Assembly (NCBI RefSeq): GCF_947387515.1
Contig: NZ_CANDOB010000001.1
Location: forward strand, 806,001-870,000
Reading direction: 5' to 3'
DNA: 64,000 bases
Source: Alkalihalobacillus sp. CinArs1
GTDB taxonomy: Bacteria > Bacillota > Bacilli > Bacillales > Guptibacillaceae
The position numbers and the translations under genes are program-made. This document shows, one piece after another, positions 8,163 to 16,622 of the stretch (position 1 is its first letter; each line of letters begins with the position of its first letter). The notes under the pieces are model-generated. The model did no database searches and was not told the DNA's origin. It saw only the letters and a list, made by a program, of their open reading frames with translations.

Positions 8163-9152
8163 TTATGAACGTCTTTTCTGAAGTTGATCAAAGAACACAA
8201 CAGCTAGTAATAGAACACCGATTGCAATCTGTAACCAGAAAGGCTGGATACCCAGTAGATTCCCTGCGTTTCGTAGAGTTGACATGATGAAAGAGCCAAT
8301 AACCGTTCCAATGATGCTACCTTGTGCTCCGAAAAGACTTGCACCACCGATAACAGCTGAAGCGATCGCATCAAGCTCGTAGCCTTCACCTGCCGTAGGA
8401 ATGCCACTCGCAAGGCGCGTCGTCAATAGAAAACCAGCTATGGCGGAAAGTACACCTGCAATTCCATAGGCACCGTATGTAGTAATCCTGACGTTCACAC
8501 CCGAGAGACGGGCAGATTCTTCGCTGCTTCCAATGCTGAATAAATTACGCCCAAAAACCGTATAACGAATCATAAGTGCTCCTAGCACTGCAATAATGAG
8601 AAGGATGAAAAGCAGAGAAGGGATTCCTAAAATAGATAGCTCAGCAATTTTCGTGACTTCACTAGGCAGTCCGCTTATGATTCGTCCATCACTTGTTAAT
8701 AACGTAGCACCACGAACAATCGTCATCGTACCGAGAGTCGCAATAAACGGCGTTATCTTCGCATCGTAAACTAGCATGCCGTTGAGCACTCCAATCATTA
8801 ATCCAACAAGTATTATGGCAAGAATGGTTACCCAGACTGAGGTACCTGACACAAGAAGCTGTGCAGATATGACACTCGATATACCTAGCGTTGCTCCAAC
8901 TGATAAGTCGATTCCTTTCGTAATGATAACGAGTGTCTGAGCAATCGCTACGATTCCGATAATTGCGGTTTGTCTTCCTAAGTTTGATAGATTGTCAACT
9001 GATAGAAAGTTAGGATTCAAGAAGAACATCACAACCCACATTGCTAGTAAGACAAGAGGCAGAGAAGCTTTCGAGAGCCAGGCGTTCCACTTTAGAGTTC
9101 CCTTTTTTTCTGAATAACTTTTTACACCAACTGTTGTACTTGTCTTTTCCAT
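8163..9152 (-). CDS. Sugar ABC transporter permease, RbsC type
   Basis: A multi-helix membrane permease of the ribose/xylose importer family (BPD_transp_2), about 329 residues. A longer reading frame starts with GTG at 9170, but AGGAGGGAATGTA lies just before the ATG at 9152, which I take as the start. The conserved GANLxG-like region appears as IDLSVGATLGISSVISAQ, and EGYELDAIASAVIGG is the usual cytoplasmic coupling motif. It forms an importer with the ATPase and lipoprotein encoded upstream. Confidence 0.9.
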   Translation of the reverse strand: MEKTSTTVGVKSYSEKKGTLKWNAWLSKASLPLVLLAMWVVMFFLNPNFLSVDNLSNLGRQTAIIGIVAIAQTLVIITKGIDLSVGATLGISSVISAQLLVSGTSVWVTILAIILVGLMIGVLNGMLVYDAKITPFIATLGTMTIVRGATLLTSDGRIISGLPSEVTKIAELSILGIPSLLFILLIIAVLGALMIRYTVFGRNLFSIGSSEESARLSGVNVRITTYGAYGIAGVLSAIAGFLLTTRLASGIPTAGEGYELDAIASAVIGGASLFGAQGSIIGTVIGSFIMSTLRNAGNLLGIQPFWLQIAIGVLLLAVVFFDQLQKRRS

Positions 9153-9173
9153 TACATTCCCTCCTATCACGTT

Positions 9174-10655
9174 TTATTTGTAAGCTGCTTTCATAATCGC
9201 CATGTCATCAAAAGATTCTCGGTCAAATTCACCTGTAATTCTTCCGTCGCTCATGACCAAGATTCGATCCGCTACCTCCATTATTTCAGGGAGGTAAGAT
9301 GAGCAGTAGATAACCGACTTTCCTTCATCTGCTAGTTTTCTAGATATCTTAAAAATGTCACGCCTTGCTCCTACATCGATTCCAGCTGTCGGTTCATCAA
9401 GAAGAAGCACCTTCGTATTCGGATGAATCCATTTCGCTACGACGACCTTCTGTTGATTCCCTCCACTCAAGCCATCGATGTGTTGTTCAAGAGAACTGTA
9501 CTTCACGTTGAAATCCTCCAAAAGAGCGAGCGCATGCTCTCTTTCAAATCCACCACGAATGAAACCTTTCTTTGAGAAACTTCGGTATGTCGCAACATTT
9601 GCATTAACGTGGATTGGCATCCTTGGTAGATAGCCTTCTGTTGTTCGGTCTTCAGGTACAAAGCCGATTCCTCGTTTAATGGAATCAGAAGGTGACTTAG
9701 GTTTGAAAGCCTCTCCGTTTAATTTAACTTTGCCAGACTGTGCTTTCATTTCACCGAAGACACCTTTTAATAGCTCACTTTTTCCTGCACCAATCAGACC
9801 AAAGAGCCCCACAACTTCTCCTTTATTAATCTGAAACGAAACATCACTATAGTACGGTTTATGGTTCAATCCTTGAACGGATATTGCCTCGTCTCCTAGC
9901 TGTGACTCTGTATACACGTCATCATTTCTATGAACCTTGCCTGATATGGCTTCAATCAACTCATCGTTACTAAGATCAGACACATTCTTCGTCCAGATTT
10001 TGTTCCCGTCTCTTAGAACCGTCGCTCGATTACATATCGCGAAAACTTCCTCGATTTTGTGCGATATGTAGACGATGGAGACACCCTTCTTGACCAACTC
10101 TCGTAAAATATCAAAAAGGCGCTGCACATCATCTTCCGCTAACAGTGCAGTTGGCTCATCAAGGATAAGCACGTTAGCATCTTTTGATAGAGCTTTAGCA
10201 ATTGCTACGATTTCTTGATCAGCTATTTTTAAACTCTTTACAAGGGTAGACGGGTTAAGGTTGATACCAGCTTTTTTCAAAGCCTTGTTCGTCATCTCAC
10301 TCCCCTTTTGGTAATCAACCATCCCATATTTTTTCGGCAAGTTCCCCATCAGGACGTTTTCCATGACTGAGACACCTGGTGCGAGCTTCAAGTCCTGATA
10401 TACAACTGAAATGCCTAGCTGCTCAAGCTCTTTAACGGGGATAAAGGAATGTGACTTACCATTAACTAAAATTTTCCCTTTATCAGGTCGATATGCACCT
10501 GTAAGGATTTTGATAAGCGTACTCTTTCCTGCACCATTTTCACCAAGGAGTGCATGAATTTCTCCTGGCTTAACTTCGAAGTCCACTCCCTTTAAAGCAT
10601 ACGTACCGTTAAAAGACTTCACGATTTTGTCCATGTGAATCAGTGACGTTCCGAT
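9174..10655 (-). CDS. Sugar ABC transporter ATP-binding protein, RbsA type
   Basis: A tandem ATPase with two nucleotide-binding domains: Walker A GENGAGKST in the first half and GLIGAGKSE in the second, with LSGGNQQKV as the second signature. The start is uncertain. The GTG at 10700 lies inside a hairpin without a ribosome site, and the ATG at 10634 has none nearby. AAGGAGGGAG at 10661-10670 points to a non-standard ATC at 10655 or 10658, which also gives the expected RbsA-like N-terminus. The protein powers uptake with the permease and lipoprotein of the same operon. Confidence 0.85.
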   Translation of the reverse strand: MGTSLIHMDKIVKSFNGTYALKGVDFEVKPGEIHALLGENGAGKSTLIKILTGAYRPDKGKILVNGKSHSFIPVKELEQLGISVVYQDLKLAPGVSVMENVLMGNLPKKYGMVDYQKGSEMTNKALKKAGINLNPSTLVKSLKIADQEIVAIAKALSKDANVLILDEPTALLAEDDVQRLFDILRELVKKGVSIVYISHKIEEVFAICNRATVLRDGNKIWTKNVSDLSNDELIEAISGKVHRNDDVYTESQLGDEAISVQGLNHKPYYSDVSFQINKGEVVGLFGLIGAGKSELLKGVFGEMKAQSGKVKLNGEAFKPKSPSDSIKRGIGFVPEDRTTEGYLPRMPIHVNANVATYRSFSKKGFIRGGFEREHALALLEDFNVKYSSLEQHIDGLSGGNQQKVVVAKWIHPNTKVLLLDEPTAGIDVGARRDIFKISRKLADEGKSVIYCSSYLPEIMEVADRILVMSDGRITGEFDRESFDDMAIMKAAYK

Positions 10656-10676
10656 GATTACTCCCTCCTTTAGATT

Positions 10677-10704
10677 CCCGTTGAGTGTTGTAACACTCAA
10701 CGGG
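10677..10704 (-). repeat. Intercistronic hairpin between the sugar-binding protein and ATPase genes
   Basis: CCCGTTGAGTGTT pairs perfectly with AACACTCAACGGG. No T-run follows, so it is probably an mRNA stabiliser or processing site that keeps the binding-protein message in excess, as is common for ABC importers. Confidence 0.7.
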
Positions 10705-10724
10705 TGTTCTATTCTTTCAAAGCC

Positions 10725-11726
10725 TTATCGTTTGTCAGGGTAAAGAAGCTTCTGTATCTCATCTTCATCAAAGTTTTCCATTGTTACGATTGTCGCACCT
10801 GTATCGATTTCTTGTTCAGTTGACTCTCCAGAAAGATCCTTTAGCACTGTATTGACGCCTTCATATCCCATACCGAATGGATCTTGTACGATAAGAGCAT
10901 CGATTGCGCCTGATTTTAGCGCGTTGATCTCTTCTTTGTCACCGTCATATGCGATAACTGGAACTTCTTCTATGAGGTCTCGTTCTGTAATTGCTCGTGC
11001 AACGCCGATCCCTGTATGATTGTTGTCAGCGAAGAAGCCAAGTAAATCTGGGTGGCTTGTTAAGAGGTCCTCAGCTGCACCAAGTGCTTTCGTAATATCA
11101 TTATCAACATAGCGAACTTCGAGCGGTTCGATATCAGGAGCAAGTTCTTCAAGGCGATCAATGAAGCCCTTATCACGGTCGATCAACACTTGAACGCCAG
11201 CCATCGCACTGATAATCGCTACTTTTCCTTTTAGTTCCTTTCCTTGTGCTTCAAGGTTTTCAACAAACTGTTCAGCACCCAAAGCTCCTCCTTTAACATT
11301 ATCTGTCGCAAGGAAGCTTACAAATTTCTCTGTATTCACTCGGTTATCTACTAACACAACTGGAATGCCTTTATCCATCGCTTTCTCAATGCCAGGTACA
11401 CTCGCATCAGAGCTCGTTGAAGCGATTACGATACCGTCCGGATTTTGTGAGATCACATTCTCAAGGATGGCAATCTGCTTATCAATATCGGCTTCTGATG
11501 GAGGTCCATACGTTGTAACGTTTACTTTATCTCCTTGATCCTCAGCTGCTTTTTCAGCTCCCTGCAAGACCGTTTGCCAGAAGTCAGAGTCTGTCGCCTT
11601 TACGATTACAGCAATTTCTTTCTTACCATCACTTGAAGAACCTTCTACACTTTTACTCGATTCGCTACAGGCAGTTGCAGCAACAAGTACTAAGACTAAA
11701 GTGATGAGCATGATTATTTTTCTCAT
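10725..11726 (-). CDS. Sugar-binding lipoprotein of an ABC importer, RbsB type
   Basis: A 333-residue periplasmic-binding-protein type I (ribose-binding family) lipoprotein. The signal peptide ends at the lipobox AATAC with Cys20. The fold is visible in the repeated IAVIVKATDSDFWQTVLQGAEKA start and the VAIISAMAGV, GFFADNNHTGIG and PVIAYDGDKEE segments. It captures a sugar outside the membrane and delivers it to the permease. Its ligand is unknown; the operon enzymes suggest a hexose derivative or sugar acid. Confidence 0.92.
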   Translation of the reverse strand: MRKIIMLITLVLVLVAATACSESSKSVEGSSSDGKKEIAVIVKATDSDFWQTVLQGAEKAAEDQGDKVNVTTYGPPSEADIDKQIAILENVISQNPDGIVIASTSSDASVPGIEKAMDKGIPVVLVDNRVNTEKFVSFLATDNVKGGALGAEQFVENLEAQGKELKGKVAIISAMAGVQVLIDRDKGFIDRLEELAPDIEPLEVRYVDNDITKALGAAEDLLTSHPDLLGFFADNNHTGIGVARAITERDLIEEVPVIAYDGDKEEINALKSGAIDALIVQDPFGMGYEGVNTVLKDLSGESTEQEIDTGATIVTMENFDEDEIQKLLYPDKR

Positions 11727-11767
11727 AGAATCAATCTCCTTTTTTATTTGATAAAGAAATCTAGAAA

Positions 11768-12424
11768 CTATGCATATATGGTAGAGTGCCTTTCAGATGC
11801 CACTTTGTTTACTAGAAGTCTCACATAGTCGGCAATAAGTACTCCATCAAGACCAGCTCCTCCTGCTTTTGTTAAATGACTTCCGATGCCTACTGCTACT
11901 GCCCCTGCTTCAAACCAGTCCTTAATGTTGTTCTCATCTACGCCTCCTGTAGGCATAACATTTAACTGTGGTAGAGGACCTTTCAAATTCTTAATGTGCT
12001 TAGGTCCACCGAGGTCTCCTGGAAACAGCTTGACGATATCACAACCTGCTTCAAGAGCTTGTACGGCTTCCTTCACTGAAATTACTCCAGGCATCACTGG
12101 CACCTGGTAGCGATGACACGCCTTTACGATGTCCTCATTAAAATGCGGGCTAACAATAAAGGCTGCCCCTGCATGAATACCGCTCACGGCAGTCTCACGA
12201 TCAAGCACGGTTCCTAATCCGATGATAGCTTCCTCTGCCCAAGAAAGAGTCTTCATCTCCTTTATGAGATCAATCGCTCCAGGAACTGTCATGGTAATCT
12301 CAATTGCTTTAATTCCACCTTCAACTGCGGCTTTTGCTACCTTTAATACCTCTTCTCGATTGCCCCTAAGAACCGCCACGACACCAGTTTCAACAAGGGA
12401 CGTGAGAGTTTGCGTTTTTTTCAT
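11768..12424 (-). CDS. 2-dehydro-3-deoxy-phosphogluconate aldolase family (KDPG/KHG aldolase)
   Basis: A 218-residue class I aldolase of the Eda family. Glu42 in IEITMT and the Schiff-base Lys132 in DIVKLFPGDLGG are present, as is the phosphate-binding MPTGGV segment. It cleaves a 2-keto-3-deoxy sugar-acid phosphate to pyruvate and an aldehyde such as glyceraldehyde-3-phosphate. In this operon it is the likely last step after kinase, isomerase and dehydrogenase reactions. Confidence 0.9.
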   Translation of the reverse strand: MKKTQTLTSLVETGVVAVLRGNREEVLKVAKAAVEGGIKAIEITMTVPGAIDLIKEMKTLSWAEEAIIGLGTVLDRETAVSGIHAGAAFIVSPHFNEDIVKACHRYQVPVMPGVISVKEAVQALEAGCDIVKLFPGDLGGPKHIKNLKGPLPQLNVMPTGGVDENNIKDWFEAGAVAVGIGSHLTKAGGAGLDGVLIADYVRLLVNKVASERHSTIYA

Positions 12425-12457
12425 ACATGGTCTCTCCTCTCTAAATACAATCTAACT

Positions 12458-13405
12458 TTAAGATGGAGCCATCGCTTTTCTCAGACTTTCATAATAAGCC
12501 ATCACATTGTCAGTTGACCTCAACGTCATCCTCTGAACTGCCTCTACACTTGCAGCAGCATTATGAGGTGTCAAAATCACATTGTCTAATTCAAAAAGCG
12601 GCGAGTTGGTAGGAGGCTCTTCTTCAAACACATCAAGTGCAGCACCTTTTATTTCTCCGTCTCGTAGCGCTTCGTATAGATGAAGCTCGTTAATGACTCC
12701 GCCTCGCGCTGTATTGATTAAGAGACAATTCTTTTTCATTTTTTTTAAACGATTACAATCGATCATGTACCTAGTTTCTTTTGTTAGTGGAAGATGCATC
12801 GACACAATATCACTTTCTCTAATTACATCTTCTAAGCTCACCAACGTAACACCTAACTCTTGAGCAAGCTGTTCGTTTGGAAATGGGTCATAAGCAATGA
12901 CATTCATATTGAATCCTTTAGCTCGCTTAGCTACGGCTGCTCCAATGGATCCAAGTCCCATAAGCCCTAGTGTTTTTCCAAAAATCTCTACACCCACTGT
13001 CTTATTCCACGTTCCTTCTTGTACAAGTTCGAAATGGCTTCTTGCAATATGCCTTGAAAGAGAAAGCATCAGTCCAAACGCATAGTCTGCAACCGCTTCT
13101 GTGTTTACACCTGGTGTATTTAACACCTCTATTCCGCATTTTCTAGCTGCCTCACAATCGATGTTGTCAATTCCAACACCGTATTTGGAGATTACTTTTA
13201 ATTCCTTTGCATTCTGAATTACTTTTTTTGAGATATGATCCGTACCAACAAGCAGCACCTCAACACCCTCGAGATAAGTAATGAGATCCTCTTCCGAATG
13301 TGGTCCTGCTTTTCGAACAACCTCATATCCTTCCTTCTTCCAGTACTCATATATTTTAGGATGGTACAATCCATAAGACCTCGGCGTAATCAACACCCTT
13401 TTCAA
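12458..13405 (-). CDS. D-2-hydroxyacid dehydrogenase (phosphoglycerate dehydrogenase family)
   Basis: An NAD-dependent D-isomer 2-hydroxyacid dehydrogenase of about 315 residues. The Rossmann loop is GLGSIGAAVAKRAKGF; catalytic Arg (NTARGG), Glu (FEEEPP) and His (TPHNA) are present. The frame runs open to 13528, but that would read through a palindromic operator and lacks a ribosome site there. AGAGGTGAT just before GTG (13408) and TTG (13405) sets the start; I prefer TTG. It would interconvert a 2-keto and a 2-hydroxy sugar acid in the pathway. Confidence 0.88.
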   Translation of the reverse strand: MKRVLITPRSYGLYHPKIYEYWKKEGYEVVRKAGPHSEEDLITYLEGVEVLLVGTDHISKKVIQNAKELKVISKYGVGIDNIDCEAARKCGIEVLNTPGVNTEAVADYAFGLMLSLSRHIARSHFELVQEGTWNKTVGVEIFGKTLGLMGLGSIGAAVAKRAKGFNMNVIAYDPFPNEQLAQELGVTLVSLEDVIRESDIVSMHLPLTKETRYMIDCNRLKKMKKNCLLINTARGGVINELHLYEALRDGEIKGAALDVFEEEPPTNSPLFELDNVILTPHNAAASVEAVQRMTLRSTDNVMAYYESLRKAMAPS

Positions 13406-13427
13406 CACAATCACCTCTAATCTTTTT

Positions 13428-13443
13428 GTAATGACGTCATTAC
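13428..13443. promoter_or_regulatory. GntR-type operator, perfect palindrome GTAATGACGTCATTAC
   Basis: This 16-bp perfect palindrome lies between the cupin gene and the dehydrogenase gene. Its GTAATGAC half-sites are the same as in the operator at 16431-16456 before the GntR gene. It suggests a second, internal regulated promoter for the dehydrogenase, aldolase and transporter genes. Confidence 0.75.
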
Positions 13444-13466
13444 CAGTTAAGGCAAAAAATTTTCGG

Positions 13467-14060
13467 TCACTTTCTATCTCTGTTATATCTCGGATTATTA
13501 ACGATCGTTGGCTCTCCATCTTTCTCAATGGACAGTTTTACAAAACCTTCCGTTTCAATACCTCCATAGTCATGACCTGCATCACCAGGGTAAGCAGCGA
13601 AGAAAACAAACGGTTCATTCCCAGTATTCACCGTGCGATGTGCCCATTCAGGAGCAACATACGCGACTGAACCAGGAATCATCTCAATATAATCAAACTC
13701 ACCATCTTGCGTTTGCAAGATTAGTTGTCCTTTCCCCTTTAAACAGAAGTAAATTTCAGCTCGATCTAACACTTCGTGATAATGTCCTTTCGTCATGAAG
13801 TACTCGTCACCAACTTTTCCAGGATACAAAATCGTCACACAGTGCTGTATATGTGCGATCGTTTCCGGAACCTCCACGTTGAACACTTCATATATCAATG
13901 GGTTTTCTTCAAGCAATGCATCTGCAGCATCTTGATCAAGATACATCTTGTTCATGTGTGAAAGCTTTCGAGTAACCACTCTTCCTTTTGGATCAAGTTC
14001 ACCTGTTTCGAAATTGAACATCGTTGAAAAAGATTTAAACTTGCTAGTTAACTCTGTCAT
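13467..14060 (-). CDS. Cupin-type glucose-6-phosphate isomerase family protein
   Basis: A 197-residue protein of the archaeal-type cupin phosphoglucose isomerase family. The metal-binding cupin motif is seen in TKGHYHEVLDRAEIYFCLKG and PEWAHRTVN (His, His, Glu and His ligands). It would interconvert aldose and ketose phosphates. Its ATG overlaps the end of the kinase gene by 17 bases, so translation is coupled. Finding a cupin PGI in this setting suggests a sugar-specific isomerase rather than a glycolytic one. Confidence 0.85.
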   Translation of the reverse strand: MTELTSKFKSFSTMFNFETGELDPKGRVVTRKLSHMNKMYLDQDAADALLEENPLIYEVFNVEVPETIAHIQHCVTILYPGKVGDEYFMTKGHYHEVLDRAEIYFCLKGKGQLILQTQDGEFDYIEMIPGSVAYVAPEWAHRTVNTGNEPFVFFAAYPGDAGHDYGGIETEGFVKLSIEKDGEPTIVNNPRYNRDRK

Positions 14061-15582
14061 ATGGCTTCACTCCTAACTGATTTAATTGGTTATACAAAGG
14101 CTTGAGCTGATTGTATGCGTTTTCAAAATATACTGATAATTCTTCGTATACGTGTTGATTCAACTCATTTGGAAGATGCATCTCTGTCTGTTTTACCCAA
14201 TCCTTTCCTGATGAGAAATCCTTAAGTAACCCAACTCCTACCCCTCCAGCTATAGCTGCTCCCATCGAAGTCGCTTCTTCAAGTTTTTGAGGCACTAGAA
14301 TATCTACTCCGTAAAGATCGGCTAAAACTTGCCGCCATATTGGACTCTTAGCTCCTCCTCCAAGTATCCATAGATTTCGAATAGGTAGCCCAGCTTTTAG
14401 GAACGTATCTAATACAATTTTCAGATTGAAGCCAACACCTTCCATTACCGCTCTGGCTAGATCTCCTCGGTTATGCTTCATGTGCAGTCCGACAAACGCG
14501 CCTCTTGCATCAGGGTCCCACCTTGGAGAGCGTTCTCCTAACAAGTAAGGTAAATACAGCAACTTATTTGCACCTGCAATTGATCTACCTGCTTCTTGGT
14601 TGATAATATCGTAAACGGACGAGGCTTCTTCTTTTTGATAAAATTGCTCCTTCAACCAGTTTAAAGATGCTCCTCCAGTTTGCATCGTTCCGTTCGGAGA
14701 GTATTTCGAACTGTCTAAATGAATCCATGTATACGTTTTCATTTCTGGGTCAAAAACAGGTGCATTAGATGCAGTTGCAATCCAGGAAGAAGAACCGATG
14801 TAGTTAAAAGCCTCCCCTTCTTCCATTACCCCCGCACCAACTGCCGCACAAACCCCGTCTCCTCCACCTAACACAACGGGTGTGCCAGCAAATAACCCCG
14901 TTTCTGCCGCAGCTTTTTGTGTTACCTCCCCAACCACTTTCGTTGAAGGATAAAGAGGAGGAAGTTTTCTACTATCAATTCCCCAGGCTGAAATGATGTC
15001 CTCTGACCATTCTTTCGTCGTTATATTTAATAGATTTGTACCAGAAGCATCTGAATAATCCGTCGCGAAAATGCCTGTTAACCGATGAACCAGGAAATCC
15101 TTAGCTTGCAAAAATTTATACGTCGATCGATAAAGCTCAGGACGATGTTTTTTGAGCCAGACTATTTTGGCACCTGAATAAGATGAAGAGATTCGGTGTC
15201 CTGTTATGTAGTAGCCTTCTTCCATCCCAATCTTATTAAGTAGCTCATCAGCTTCCACTCCCGCCCGCATATCAGCCCATATGATTGCACGCCCTAACGG
15301 ATCTCCTTGCCTATCAACTCCAAGACAGCCCATCATCATTCCGCTAAAGGTTACACAGGCTATTTCCTCGTTTGATATGTTTGCTTTAGTAAGTAAAGAA
15401 CGAGTTGTCACGCAGACAGCTCTCCACCAATCCTCTGGAGCCTGCTCAGCCCACCCAACTTCAGGATAATACGTTTCATATCCGTAGAATTCACTAACAA
15501 GTACATCGCCAGTACTGGAGAACAAAGTAGATTTGTTTCCTGTTGTACCGATATCATGAGCTAGTATGACACCCTTACTCAT
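14044..15582 (-). CDS. FGGY family carbohydrate kinase
   Basis: A 512-residue sugar kinase with the N-terminal phosphate motif AHDIGTTGNKST and the C-terminal FGGY ATP-binding segment LWILGGGAKSPIWRQVLADLYG. The family covers xylulokinase, gluconokinase and related enzymes; the exact sugar cannot be assigned. It phosphorylates the imported sugar. It lies 18 bases after the GntR gene and overlaps the cupin isomerase. Confidence 0.9.
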   Translation of the reverse strand: MSKGVILAHDIGTTGNKSTLFSSTGDVLVSEFYGYETYYPEVGWAEQAPEDWWRAVCVTTRSLLTKANISNEEIACVTFSGMMMGCLGVDRQGDPLGRAIIWADMRAGVEADELLNKIGMEEGYYITGHRISSSYSGAKIVWLKKHRPELYRSTYKFLQAKDFLVHRLTGIFATDYSDASGTNLLNITTKEWSEDIISAWGIDSRKLPPLYPSTKVVGEVTQKAAAETGLFAGTPVVLGGGDGVCAAVGAGVMEEGEAFNYIGSSSWIATASNAPVFDPEMKTYTWIHLDSSKYSPNGTMQTGGASLNWLKEQFYQKEEASSVYDIINQEAGRSIAGANKLLYLPYLLGERSPRWDPDARGAFVGLHMKHNRGDLARAVMEGVGFNLKIVLDTFLKAGLPIRNLWILGGGAKSPIWRQVLADLYGVDILVPQKLEEATSMGAAIAGGVGVGLLKDFSSGKDWVKQTEMHLPNELNQHVYEELSVYFENAYNQLKPLYNQLNQLGVKPYDRVN

Positions 15583-15600
15583 GCAACCCCTCCTACATGA

Positions 15601-16347
15601 TTATGTGTTCGATTGATAAGGTACTCTCACTGTAAAATTACTCAAATCTCCGCGATACCTTGCAATCGAATACTCAAAGACCTCATCATTCTCTAAATAA
15701 CCTCTTGTCTTAATCAACTGAATTGCACTAGTCGAGTCGACTGCAAGAAGATCAGCGTCTTCTTTATTAGCATTTGAGGCTTCAATCACACGATCCGCAT
15801 AGCCAATTTGAAATTGATACTTCTTTTCTAGCGTTTTATAAAGTGAATACTGCTCAAGGTCTTCATCAATAAGTCCTTCCGCTAACTTTACTGGAATATA
15901 CGTTGTGACGATTACATAAGGTTCTCCATTTACGCATCGCAGTCTTTCTAAGCGATAGAACTGTTCAAAGTTTCCTTCGAATACTTCTTCAAGAGTCGAA
16001 TCAACTCCAACAACTTCCTTTTTTAAAACTGTAGTGGAAAAATCAAGTCCCTTCTCAGCCATTTCCTCTGAAAAACTCGTTAAATTTTGTAGAAACCACT
16101 GGCTAATCTTCTGTTTCGCTACATAAGTTCCTCTTCCATGCTCCTTTCGTAGAAAGCCTTCTGAGACTAGTTCGTTGATCGCCTGCCTTACAGTAGGCCT
16201 ACTAATCTCATAAATTTCGCCAAGTTCTCTCTCAGAAGGAATCAGCTCACCGGTTTCTAAGTCCCCCGATTTAATCCGCTCCTTCAAAATTTCTTTCAAC
16301 TGATAATACAAAGGAATTGGAACATCCTTTTGAATTCTACGTGTCAT
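15601..16347 (-). CDS. GntR family regulator, HutC type
   Basis: A 248-residue regulator with a winged helix (about residues 8-75, ERELGEIYEISRPTVRQAIN) and a C-terminal UTRA ligand-binding domain. Three ATGs occur at the start; AAGGTGG spaced nine bases before the third (16347) makes that one most likely. It is the first gene of the sugar operon and has a striking operator immediately upstream, so it probably represses its own operon and responds to a phosphosugar. Confidence 0.9.
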   Translation of the reverse strand: MTRRIQKDVPIPLYYQLKEILKERIKSGDLETGELIPSERELGEIYEISRPTVRQAINELVSEGFLRKEHGRGTYVAKQKISQWFLQNLTSFSEEMAEKGLDFSTTVLKKEVVGVDSTLEEVFEGNFEQFYRLERLRCVNGEPYVIVTTYIPVKLAEGLIDEDLEQYSLYKTLEKKYQFQIGYADRVIEASNANKEDADLLAVDSTSAIQLIKTRGYLENDEVFEYSIARYRGDLSNFTVRVPYQSNT

Positions 16348-16363
16348 TCCCATCATCCACCTT

Positions 16364-16391
16364 TTTATTAGAATAGTTTCATTCTAATAAA
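16364..16391. promoter_or_regulatory. Inverted repeat in the leader of the GntR operon
   Basis: TTTATTAGAAT and ATTCTAATAAA form a perfect 11-bp inverted repeat with a six-base spacer, directly before the ribosome site of the GntR gene. It differs in sequence from the GTAATGAC operator and could be a second operator or a translational hairpin. Confidence 0.5.
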
Positions 16392-16430
16392 ACTTCATCA
16401 TGTTTGCATCTCAACAGAGATTAGTTTGTA

Positions 16431-16456
16431 GGTAATGACGTAATGTCGTCATTACC
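16431..16456. promoter_or_regulatory. GntR operator: inverted GGTAATGACG half-sites
   Basis: GGTAATGACG and CGTCATTACC form a perfect 10-bp inverted repeat with a six-base spacer. The spacer also creates a third related octamer, GTAATGTC. The site begins about where transcription would start from the promoter at 16472-16500, so a bound repressor would block it. Confidence 0.8.
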
Positions 16457-16471
16457 AGTTGCTATATACTA

Positions 16472-16500
16472 ATTTAAACATCATCTTGGAAATAGGTCAA
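16472..16500 (-). promoter_or_regulatory. Probable SigA promoter of the GntR-led sugar operon
   Basis: On the minus strand TTGACC (16495-16500) and TTAAAT (16472-16477) are 17 bases apart, immediately upstream of the GTAATGAC operator. Confidence 0.6.
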
Positions 16501-16513
16501 TACATTGTATGAA

Positions 16514-16538
16514 ATATTCTGAATTTAATTCAGAATAT
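16514..16538. repeat. Perfect 12-bp palindrome in the 16.35-16.62 kb gap
   Basis: ATATTCTGAATT and AATTCAGAATAT are separated by one base. It lies just upstream of the sugar-operon promoter and 85 bases after the lyase gene. It has no T-run or GC-rich stem, so an operator is more likely than a terminator. Confidence 0.55.
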
Positions 16539-16622
16539 ACTATCAAAACACCTCACCCGTAACTACAGAAGAAACAGGTGTGGTGCTGTCTCATTAAGAA
16601 TAAAACTCAAGCCATGCCAAGG

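Noticed and set aside
13406-13528. Longer N-terminus for the 2-hydroxyacid dehydrogenase
   Set aside because: The extension runs through the GTAATGAC operator and overlaps the end of the cupin gene, has no ribosome site and makes the protein longer than its family.
16541-16580. CACCTCACC / GGTGTGGTG hairpin as terminator of the lyase operon
   Set aside because: The loop is long, there is a mismatch, and only four T residues follow on the minus strand; support is too weak to list.
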